Of a DNA stretch of 64,000 nt, positions 55,852-64,000 are shown piece after piece. Source of the stretch: Heliocidaris erythrogramma (taxonomy: Eukaryota > Echinodermata > Echinoidea > Camarodonta > Echinometridae); assembly GCA_025617745.1 (NCBI GenBank), contig CM046858.1, positions 30,084,534-30,148,533 of the forward strand, given 5' to 3'. Below the pieces are notes generated by a model. The model was given only the letters and a program-made list of their open reading frames with translations. It was not told the DNA's origin and ran no database searches. The position numbers and the translations under genes are program-made. Positions within the stretch are counted from its first letter, which is position 1, and every line of letters starts with the position of its first letter.

Positions 55852-55858
55852 TAATTAT

Positions 55859-55922
55859 ACAAGTTATAAATGAAGTATAATTAGAATTCTATTTAATAAG
55901 AAGAAGTACAAGTCGAAGAGGT
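55859..55922 (+). repeat. outer inverted repeat, left arm
   Basis: These 64 bp are the reverse complement of 63294-63357 with about one mismatch. The match continues leftward across the RTE insertion into ATTCCTAAATTAT at 55250-55263. The DIRS element and its passengers lie between the two arms. Confidence 0.75.
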
Positions 55923-56092
55923 TAGCGTATCCCAGGTGTTCAGGCAGTGGAGTCACACAAAGAATTTCAAAGTAATTTAAAGTTCAAATGAGGCATCGAG
56001 CCCGAATCACTGTAAAAGGACCCGCTTTTCGTGCGGTATTCATCGTTCAAAGTAGATAGGAGGATTGGAAGAAGTCAGAACAAAAATAAATG

Positions 56093-56268
56093 AATTTACT
56101 GCAATAAATCATATACCTATTATGCTAGACACTTGTCTACGCGAACCCGTTCGAGAACTTAACACAAATGCCTCACAATATTGTGCACGGCCCCCCCCCC
56201 CCCCCGTAATCCTATTGTTCTCCCCTTCGCCACTCACGCGCGGCAACACGCAACGGCCATCTTCCTCT
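56093..56268 (+). repeat. left inverted terminal repeat of the DIRS element
   Basis: Reverse complement of the junction region of the right repeats (compare 61815-61985). A C run of about 17 nt (56190-56206) replaces the short ATTACAATATTG-type join of the right copies. Confidence 0.75.
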
Positions 56269-56673
56269 TTCTTGCCCGCCCCCTTCGAGTTAGGATGTCG
56301 AGTAACGGCGCTCCTGAAATCAGGTCTTTTTGTATCTTTTCAGCGCGCTTTCTCGCTCTTTAAAGCACTTTTCTGTACTTATTTTCGTCTAAGATTTTAG
56401 TACTCTTGTGTTTTTATGTCACTCTTGCCGATTGCAAGGGATATTTTTGATTCCTTTCCAGGCAAGTTATTTTTATTTTCACTGCCAGCCCCACGTAGTT
56501 ATTTCTGTGTGTGTTTTGCTGGTGTTTCCGTTTGACCCGATCCGTTTTCGGTTCGGTGTTTGTTTTATACGGTTTTTATCTAAATTGTGCGTATCCCCAA
56601 ATTTATTTTTACCTGTTCTCTTTAAAGTATTTCATATTTTTGTATACTTTATTGTCTGTTTTATTGCAGCATT

Positions 56674-58784
56674 ATGAGTTCGGAAGAAGAAGCTGCTAGG
56701 TCGCGGAGACCTGCTTCTTCCGAAGAGTCGTCTAGCAAGACGACTCGGCCCTCCAGAACTTTCCCGAGTACTTTCGTACATGGGGGAGGGAGGAGGGCTG
56801 CAGGTAAGTTGCCCAGTGGTGTTTCCCTGCAGGGTTTGCCAGCCTCGGAGCATGCGGCTTCGGGGCGGGTGGCGTTAGTTGAGTTTGGGACGTCAGCTCC
56901 GGAGCCTGTGGCTTCGGGTGGGTGGCGTCAAGCTCTACTTGGTTTGGATATTACACTGTACGAATCCAAACCCCCGGTCGCTGAGACCAGAAGGGGGGAC
57001 GTCTGTTTCCCGCACGGTAGCGATGACTCGCATAAATCCGCTAGGGGAGACGCGTGCCACTACTGCAGGGCAGCTCACGGGCACCGCCCATGTTGGTCTG
57101 GGTTCTTAAACCCTAGCCCCCGGCCGATGCCAATGGGGGAGCGAGTACTGCCCGGGCTGTCTATATTGCCAGCTGATGGGAAGGCTCTAGCCAACAATTA
57201 TGGGCGCTCTACGGAGCGCCCATAAGTGCGGTCACCTGAGCGCGCGATTACTTCCGGTCTGACCTGAGGTCACCTGAGTGCACGATTACTAGTGCTCTCC
57301 TATTGTCGCCTACGGGCGGAACAATAATGAGTTCGCATGCTATTAGTAGTCGGTGGGCGCATACTGGGACCTCGTCCCAGTCTGCCCTCGCACCTGGTTA
57401 TTGAATAGCCCCCGGCCGATGCCGTATGGGGGAACGAGTGCTACCCGGGATGTTGCTTTGCCAGCAGATGGGAAGACTGGAGCCCACATTTATGGGCGCT
57501 GTACGGAGCAACAGGTGCAATCACATAAGTGCGCGACTACTAGTGTTCTCCTATTGTCGCCCACGGGCGGAACAATAATGAGTTCACATATTATTAGTAG
57601 TCGGTGGGCGAATACTGGGACCTTGTCCCAGTCTGCCCTCGCACTGGACGCCTCAGGCGCCCGGCCCATGGCTGTAGCATCTTCTTGCTCAGCCAGTATG
57701 GGTAGTTTGTGCGCGACTTTGGGTACGTACCCTCAGCGCACTTCTCCCCTGGAGGGAGGCGGGCATCCCTCTGTTGAGGGTTTGGTTCGTGTCTCCGAAG
57801 TTGTTTCGGAGAACCGCCCGAAGTCTGTCTGACCCTTCTCAATCTGAGATGCTTAGCATGATGCGGGTTTTTGCCCAACGACAGGGTTGGTCCCTCTTAC
57901 CAGATACTACAACCCCCTGCTTCTGTCCCTCTTCTGGGGTCTGACTTTGAGTCTAATCAGCCTTTTGTGCTTGATTCTTCATTGTCTGAGACGGGATCTC
58001 TCGCATCTCCGCTGGGTGAAGAGACCTATAGTGGTCCATGGGACTGTCCGCCTGTTTCGGCTTTTGTTCGTGGACCATTGTCCTGATCAATTCAAGCGGA
58101 ACCAGTTTTGGATGTGGTTTTTCAAGCTTCGGTTTCTGAATCGACATTGTTGGAGCAGGCAGAGCCTCGATCGCTCTCCCTTTGTGGGGTAGAGGCGATT
58201 GCTTTGTTGTCCATATATCTCCCTGAATTTCAGTCAGCCCGCGCGCAGGGTTCGACTTCGCGTTAGGCAATATGACCGCATTGAATCAGCGCTCTTTGTT
58301 AAGCGCCCTGTTTCGATTAAGGGTAAAGCCTCTGGTTATTGATGACCTGCTGTACACTCTTTTTAGTTCGCAGTGGTCACAACTTTCTAGTGCGGCTGCT
58401 TCGGTTACGTACCGTCGCAGGCTCTTGGCTCTCTCTGCCCTTGGGGTTAAGGAGTCTGACATCGCGCCGCTTCTCTGGGATGTTCCGTCTCGGGGTCCTT
58501 CGCTCTTTGGCGGTCAATTCGCTACAGTTTTTCAGAGAGAGATTGATGCGCGGAAGCAGGTCACTGAGATGACTAAGCTGTTCCGCGCTCCCTTTAAACC
58601 GACGCGGGCCTCTGTCCGTCGGAGGCCTGTTGTTCCCATTTCGGGACAACACAGTCGTGTTTTGGGGGGCCTGCCTGCTGAGCCTCAGCCAGCTCCTTCT
58701 CGTGGAAGAGGCTTTTCGAGAGGTACTCGTGGCTCTCTGCGTGGCAGGGCGACGGCTTCGCACAAGGCTAAGCCTAGGCTTTGA
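56674..58784 (+). pseudogene. DIRS gag-like ORF region
   Basis: The opening frame (56674-57225) begins MSSEEEAARSRRPASSEESS and is Ser/Arg/Gly-rich. The closing frame (58272-58784) contains LLYTLFSSQWSQL, WDVPSRGPSLFGGQFATVF, KQVTEMTKLFRAP and an Arg/Gly-rich tail SRGRGFSRGTRGSLRGRA, as in gag-like ORF1 of DIRS elements. Between them the frame is lost, and a segment of about 295 bp is duplicated in tandem (about 57110-57404 and 57404-57655, both starting GCCCCCGGCCGATGCC). The stop codon overlaps the start of the RT frame at 58781, a compact arrangement expected for the family. Confidence 0.7.
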
Positions 58785-60640
58785 TGGCTTTTCTCCCCGC
58801 TTGGGAGGCCATCTCCGGGGACACATTTGTGCTTTCCGTCGTGCGAGACGGATTTTTCATAGATCTATCCGCCTCGCTCCCAGGAGGGGCTATAAGATCT
58901 CGTTCACCTCCCATGTCTGCCCTGGCTCGTTTTCATGCCTCAACGGAGATCAAATCACTGTTGAAAAAGAGGGCTATAGAAAGGGTAAGAGACCGGCCGT
59001 CTCTTTCCCTTTCTTCGATCTTTGTTTTTCCCAAGCGCTCGGGAAAACTTCGATTGATACTGAATTTGAAAAGAATAAACAAATTCATTCCTTCAGTGCA
59101 TTTTTGAATGGAGACCCTCGCCTCCATTCTCCCGTTGATCAAGAGGAAGGACTACGCGATCTCGATAGATCTCAAGGATGCGTATTTCCTTTTTCCCATT
59201 CATCGCGCTTCGCGCGATCTTCTGGGATTTTTCCTTCCTCTCAGAGACTTTCGCTTTCGCGCTCTTCCCTTAGGGCTGCGCCCAGCCCCTTGGGTTTTTA
59301 CTCAGGTTGTAGCTGTATTGGCAGCCTCGCTGAGGCGCCGCTGCCTTCGGCTATTTTGCTACCTGGACGACTGGCTCCTCCTAGCGGAGTCGCACGTTCG
59401 TTGGTTAGACGAGGCTCGTTTGCTTTTCAATTTTACTCAAGACTTCCTAATAAATTGGGAAAAGTCAGAGTTAGTTCCTACTCGCAGCCCGGTTTTTCTG
59501 GGGGCTGTGTTGGACATTCGGAATCAGTTGGCTCGGCCCAGTCGAGACAGGATTCTCACTGTTGTCTCTGCGGCTTGCAAGCTTATTCGGGCCAGAAAGG
59601 TCAGGGCCAGATAGTGGCTTCAGTTCTTCGGATATCTAGCCAGTCTAGTCGATGTTCTAGAGGATTGCCGGCTCCTTATGAGATCTTTTCAGAGGCATCT
59701 CCTCAGGTTTTAGAAACCATGCAAGGATTCTCTTTTGGTGTGGATTCCAGTACCAGTAGAAATCAAGTCTCTTTTCTCCTGTTGGACAAACGAGGAATTT
59801 CTCGCGCGCGGCAAGTCCTTCCGTACCCCCCCTTCCGTCGATCTCGGTTTCGACGGACGCCTCTCGGTTGGGGTGGGGCGGACATTGCAACGGCAGCGCG
59901 GTCGCGGGGGATTGGTCTCTTCTCGGAACTCTTCCCCATATCAATGTCCTGGAGTTTATGGCAGTCTTTTTAGCCCTGCTCCACTTCAGAAGTCGACTTC
60001 TCAGTCGTTCAGTTCTGTTCCTCATGGACAATGTCACAGTGGCGGCTCTTATCAGGGAGGCACTCGTTCTGCCACCCTGAATGCCCTAGCTGTGGAGGTG
60101 GTGTCGTCGCATGACGATCACGCCCGTTGCCTCTTTCATCCCCGGTCAGGACGCTTTGCGGATTTTCTATCCCGGGGCAGGTGTCTTCCATCAGAATGGA
60201 AGCACCATCCAGGGGTCTTTTGCTGCATTCGCAGTTGCCTGGGCCCACTGGAAGTGGACCTGTTTGCGTCAGTCCTGAACCACCAACTTCCGATATACTG
60301 CTCCCGTGTTCGCGATCAATGAGCTTGGGCTCTGGATGCTTTCTCTCACAGTTGGGAGAATCTTTGAGGGTTCGCCTTCCCTCCCTTCCAGCTGATTCCG
60401 CGAGTCTTGCGGAAGATCAGGGAAGATCGGGCTCGGGTGCTTGTGATAGCTCCCTTTTAGCCCAGGAGGATTTGGTTTCCGGAGCTAATGAGCCTTCTGA
60501 TGGCTCAACCGTTCCTTCTTCCGCTAAGAGTGGATCTAGTGTCCCTTCTAGCGGAGTCCCTTCATTTGACTGCTTGGCCCCTATCGGGGAATCTGCAAGA
60601 CAGTCGGGTCTCTCTGATAGAGCCGCTGACTTTTTAATGT
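58781..60640 (+). pseudogene. DIRS reverse transcriptase-RNase H
   Basis: RT blocks: KSLLKKRAIERV, SSIFVFPKRSGKLRLILNLK, ISIDLKDAYFLFPIH (first catalytic Asp), ALPLGLRPAPWVFTQ and LFCYLDDWLLLAES (YLDD box). RNase H follows near 59850-60075 (STDASRLGWGG, INVLEFMAVFLAL, LMDNVTVAALI). The C-terminal portion reads ADFLSRG, EVDLFASVLNHQLPIYCSRV and PPFQLIPRVLRKIRED in shifting frames. Inactivating changes are TGA at about 59107 between PSVHF and METL, TAG at 59612 before WLQFFGYLA, a frameshift near 60050 and a TAG within the APF...PRRIW block near 60460. All are single-base-type lesions. Confidence 0.85.
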
Positions 60641-60646
60641 CCAGTC

Positions 60647-61579
60647 GTAGAAGTTTCTACTAGGGAAATTTATAATTCCCGTCTTTCGATCTTTTTCCTT
60701 TGGTGTAAAGAGCGGGATCAAACCCCGTCTAAGGCTCCTATTGGTTCAATCGCGGATTTTCTAATCTCACTATTTGACAAAGGGAGGTCCATCTCTACTA
60801 TCCGAGACTACCGATCTGCGATTGGTGCCATTCATTCGGGGTTCTCAGATGGTTCAGGGATTTCTAATTCCCCGCTGTTGAGTGGTTTGATTCGGTCGTT
60901 CTTTCTGAAACGTCCTCCTCGTTCTAAGTTAGTCCCGTCTTGGAGTCTGCCTAAGGTCTTAGAAGCCCTAGCAAAGCCTTTCTTTTGAGCCGTTAGGTGA
61001 AGCTTCGCTTCACCATCTTTCGGTTAAGACGTTCTTCTTGGTAGCCATTGCCTCTGGGCAGAGGCGCAGTACCCTTCATGCCCTCTGTCTTACTCTTGGT
61101 CATGTTCGCTGGGAGAGAAAAGGTGTTAGATTGATTCCTAAGGCTTCTTTCTTTGCCAAGATCAAACGGCTTCCTCTGGCCCTCTTGAGATTTTTCTTTG
61201 TCCGCTTTCTGAATTTTCGTCAGTGCGCGAGGACAAGGTTTGGTGTCCTGTTGAGCTCTCAAATGGTATATTGATAAGACTAAGTCTTATCGTAAGGATG
61301 TTCAGTTGTTCCTGATCACTTGGGAGCCTTTTTCTCCTGCTTCTCTTGATTCCATTTCTAGATGGATTGTCGAGGCTATTAGGGTTGCTGGCACAGAGGC
61401 TCTTTTGTCAGACAGTAAGCCTCATGCTCATGACACTCGTAGTGTCAGCACTTCTTGGGCTCTGTTTCAAGGTGTGGCGCTTAATGATATTTTGAAGGCT
61501 GCTTCTGGGAGTTCGTCCAATTCCTTCATTTTCTTGCTACCTTAGGGATGTTCCTGCAGGTGAGGCTATTTTTGCGTGA
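60647..61579 (+). pseudogene. DIRS tyrosine recombinase
   Basis: This enzyme would integrate the element by site-specific-type recombination. The N-terminal part reads EIYNSRLSIFFLWCKERDQT, with DYRSAIGAIHSGFSD, like phage-integrase SAM-like domains. The catalytic domain retains ASGQRRSTLHAL (first Arg), AHDTRSVSTSWAL (His-x-x-Arg) and, in another frame, CYLRDV with the presumed nucleophilic Tyr. So R, H, R and Y are all recognisable. Frameshifts near 60988, about 61185-61270 and about 61540 split the frame. DIRS recombinases show the same R...HxxR...Y spacing. Confidence 0.8.
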
Positions 61580-61656
61580 AGGCCGCTGTGTCTTCTTTGT
61601 AATCCTGTTCTCCTCTTCTCTTGAAACATGCCTCCCGGTCTTTGAATGGGCGCTGG

Positions 61657-61931
61657 TCTAGCATAATAGGTAGGTATATATGATTTATTGCAGTAAATTT
61701 GTAAAATCAGCACTGATTTTCTTATTTACTATATAAATCTATATACCTACCTATGACCCTCCCTCCTTCCCCTCTCCTTGCAAGCAACATGTTTCTACTT
61801 GGGGTTGCTCGCAAAAGAGGAAGATGGCCGTTGCGTGTTGCCGCGCGTGAGTGGCGAAGGGGAGAACAATAGGATTACAATATTGTGACGCATTTGTGTT
61901 AAGTTCTCGAACGAGTTCGCGTAGACAAGTG
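61657..61931 (+). repeat. DIRS right-end repeat, unit 1 (275 bp)
   Basis: Begins TCTAGCATAATAGGTAGG. It contains a palindrome bounded by ATAGGTAGGTATATA and its complement, then the sequence complementary to the left terminal repeat. It is repeated almost exactly as unit 2. Confidence 0.85.
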
Positions 61932-62206
61932 TCTAGCATAATAGGTAGGTATATATGATTTATTGCAGTAAATTTGTAAAATCAGCACTGATTTTCTTAT
62001 TTACTATATAAATCTATATACCTACCTATGACCCTCCCTCCTTCCCCTCTCCTTGCAAGCAACATGTTTCTACTTGGGGTTGCTCGCAAAAGAGGAAGAT
62101 GGCCGTTGCGTGTTGCCGCGCGTGAGTGGCGAAGGGGAGAACAATAGGATTACAATATTGTGACGCATTTGTGTTAAGTTCTCGAACGAGTTTGCGTAGA
62201 CAAGTG
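61932..62206 (+). repeat. DIRS right-end repeat, unit 2 (275 bp)
   Basis: Tandem copy of unit 1 with about one visible difference (GTTTGCG for GTTCGCG near 62190). A third unit starts at 62207, is interrupted at 62237 by an insertion, and resumes at 63175 with its core inverted. Confidence 0.85.
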
Positions 62207-62236
62207 TCTAGCATAATAGGTAGGTATATATAGATG

Positions 62237-63168
62237 TTAAGCCTGAGTCGAATCGATTGGTTAGCCGGTGTTCGATCGAAGACATCGAATCCCGAATACG
62301 TTTTGGCAAATTCGGTGCATCGATTTGTAGTCCGCCAGATTTTTGACTACCGTAGCCACCATGAAAGAAAAAAAAAAAACAAAAAAACTCTGTAACGTAC
62401 AGCATAAATACTAGCAGAGAACGTGAAGGCGACTTCAAAGTTCAAACTGTTGGCTAACTTTCGCTAATTCGCTCGCGGAGGACGTCGCGCTTTACCTGTG
62501 CTTTCTCTATGGAAAAATCGTTTTGTCGTTACGAACTGAAGTTTACGATAATATTCTTGACTCTCTCTGCATTGTCAATTTGACAATTGTATAATTGAAC
62601 ATGATAAATACGGGCATGAGTACGAGTGTTCCTACTTAATTCGCAATAACTAATATCACACTCTCATCAAATTGGCAATTACTTCTGAATGATCTATATC
62701 TGAAGCTGAATGAAGTCGAGTCATGAGCGACGAAAAGTTTATTTCGTATTTTTTTTTTTTTGCATGGAACAAACGTATTCCATTCAGCTCTCCAAAGACA
62801 AAGTAAGATTATTAATTCTTTGAATTTGAATCATTGTCGGGTGTGTCGACAATGAGCATCGCTTCGTGCGACACTGTCTAGAGTGATATTTTGGCTAGCC
62901 ATACGGACTAGAAACTTAAGATTTTGGCTCGTCCGCTGTGATTTTTACTAGCCATTGGCTAGCGGGCTATCGTTAATGTCGAGCAGCGAGAGCCCATACA
63001 TATGCCCGCGATGCCAGCGGACCGGTCACCGGTGCATGGTGCATGCACTGCGTGCAACTGTGTGCAACTCTGTTTTCACCGCCCATCATTTATCGATGCA
63101 CCGGTATTCGATCGAATCAAAGCCGTCGAATCCCGGTTTATGAAATATTCGATATGACTCAGGCTTAA
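62237..63168. mobile_element. 932-bp TIR element inserted in DIRS end
   Basis: TTAAGCCTGAGTCGAATCG at the left and TTAAGCCTGAGTCATATCG (inverted) at the right are the termini. TAGATG flanks both sides (62231-62236 and 63169-63174). The related DIRS repeat, which lacks the insertion, aligns best if TAGATG is a 6-bp target duplication. A TTAA duplication (piggyBac/Kolobok type) is the alternative. Motifs CGAATCCCG and TTCGATCGAA recur near both ends. No transposase. Contains A11 (62370-62380) and T14 (about 62747-62761) runs. Confidence 0.7.
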
Positions 63169-63174
63169 TAGATG

Positions 63175-63218
63175 TATATAGTAAATAAGAAAATCAGTGC
63201 TGATTTTACAATTTTGTC
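63175..63218 (-). repeat. DIRS right-end repeat, unit 3 remainder
   Basis: Reads TATATAGTAAATAAGAAAAT and on to CAGTGCTGATTTTAC, the reverse complement of the core in units 1 and 2. It then diverges at about 63218. Confidence 0.7.
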
Positions 63219-63293
63219 ATCTTCTGTGCTGTGTACTATAAAAGGGAGGGAAAACAGAAGGAAAATTATTCCTGATTGTCAAAAAGGGTGGGA

Positions 63294-63372
63294 CCTCTTC
63301 GACTTGTACTTCTTCTTATTAAATAAAATTCTAATTATACTTCATTTATAACTTGTATAATTTAGGAATTCT
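63294..63372 (-). repeat. outer inverted repeat, right arm
   Basis: Reverse complement of 55859-55922 and, beyond it, of ATTCCTAAATTAT at 55250-55263. The pair marks an outer element or duplication enclosing the DIRS insertion. Confidence 0.75.
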
Positions 63373-64000
63373 ATTACATAACACTCGTACAAGTCTTCAG
63401 AGGTTAGCATCTTCAAAGCAATCACGCACAGAAGATGGCATATTTTTTACGAAAATGAAAATCACGTATTGAAACACAATTCGTTTATTTCTTGGAGTTT
63501 ATTTCACGTAGTCTTCAATATCTATGTCAAAACACGATAAACTGATTTCGTTTATTACATCATGCATTTTAATAGGAGACCGACTTTAAAAAGGTCAAAC
63601 GTTGACATGAGATGTCAAACATAGACATGAAACGTCATAAACTGAATCTTAAAATAAATAAATTTTTTCTCCATTCAATTCCTTTCTTCCAAATACACAC
63701 AAGTAGTAAACAGAACTTATAAAGGAACGAAAGCACGTTCACTCTGAAAAATATTTCCTTGCGATTGTTTTCGCATAAAAACAGGAGAATGCATGTCTGT
63801 CATCATACAAAATAGACATCATACAAAAAAACCTTCGTTTCAAAAATCTTTGATAAACAGCAAAACTCCTTACATACAATGACGTTCGTTTGTATAATAG
63901 AGTCTACATAATCATGATAATCTAGCTGTTTGAAGCACTGTTCAGAATCGTAACACCAAATGAATTACTAGTATCTGGGAATTTTAGATAAAATTCTGCA
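63373..64000. other. non-coding DNA at window end
   Basis: AT-rich. GTTGACATGAGATGTCAAAC and nearby GACATGAAACGTCA motifs repeat around 63600-63640. No gene and no PPIL6 exon was recognised. Confidence 0.5.

Larger units (their letters stand above)
56093..62230 (+). mobile_element. DIRS-like tyrosine-recombinase retroelement, degenerate
   Basis: Inverted terminal sequence at the left (56093-56268) is complementary to repeated right-end sequence (61657-62230). Between them, in order and on one strand, are a gag-like region, reverse transcriptase with YLDD, RNase H, a region typical of the DIRS post-RH segment, and a tyrosine recombinase. This is the layout of DIRS-type elements, which integrate through a recombinase rather than a DDE integrase. 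Stops and frameshifts occur in every region, so it is inactive. No target duplication is expected for DIRS elements. Confidence 0.85.

Noticed and set aside
56065-56700. Frames of 60-111 codons before the DIRS gag start
   Set aside because: They cross the DIRS terminal repeat and leader. The peptides contain poly-Pro from a C run and show no domain.

Overview
This window looks like nuclear DNA of a marine invertebrate deuterostome, most likely an echinoderm such as a sea urchin. The evidence is an animal gene split by GT-AG introns, abundant hAT-, Tc1- and Ty3/gypsy-type elements, a DIRS-type tyrosine-recombinase retroelement, tRNA-derived SINEs, long poly-G/C runs, and several dispersed repeats I associate with echinoderm genomes. 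The species call is inference. No bacterial gene, rRNA, intact tRNA or CRISPR array was seen.

One host gene is convincing. The 5' end of PPIL6, a cyclophilin-like peptidyl-prolyl isomerase family member, is on the + strand: coding exon 1 at 16236-16328 and exon 2 at 43529-43691, separated by a 27.2 kb intron. Later exons were not found and probably lie beyond the window. Weaker hints of an upstream + strand gene are a 5'-exon-like segment near 7940-8207 and a 3'-terminal-exon-like segment at 11790-11851.

Layout. 1-16 kb is AT-rich non-coding DNA with a pyrimidine-rich tract, several MITE-like inverted-repeat elements, a tRNA-derived SINE and a Tc1-type foldback element with 270-bp arms. 16.5-28.5 kb (inside PPIL6 intron 1) is a nested, partly palindromic array of an about 800-bp family here called A. 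It is interrupted by a 3.5 kb hAT-like element (U), two copies of a TA-flanked element (B1, B2) and a 2 kb hAT-like foldback (C). 28.5-43.4 kb is a second nest: a large inverted repeat (E) holding elements F, H and J, which themselves contain G, I, K, L and the tandem-repeat element M, followed by Q and by R, whose arms are minirepeat arrays. 44.57-52.06 kb (PPIL6 intron 2) is a decayed Ty3/gypsy retrotransposon on the minus strand with very short 125-127-bp LTRs, a GACAG target duplication and two nested insertions. 54.6-63.4 kb holds a TTAA-flanked MITE, an RTE-like retrotransposon 3' end, a degenerate DIRS-like element (gag, RT-RNase H, tyrosine recombinase) with duplicated right ends, and a 932-bp TIR element, all set between outer inverted repeats.

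The genes do not form a pathway. The biology here is transposon layering inside a ciliary-type host gene. Target-site duplications were read directly for many insertions, so the order of insertion can be reconstructed. The most provocative pattern is that several unrelated elements carry a short module resembling a promoter, first exon and splice donor (YY1- or NRF1-like motif, ATG, GTRAGT-type donor). In element C this module faces outward from both arms.
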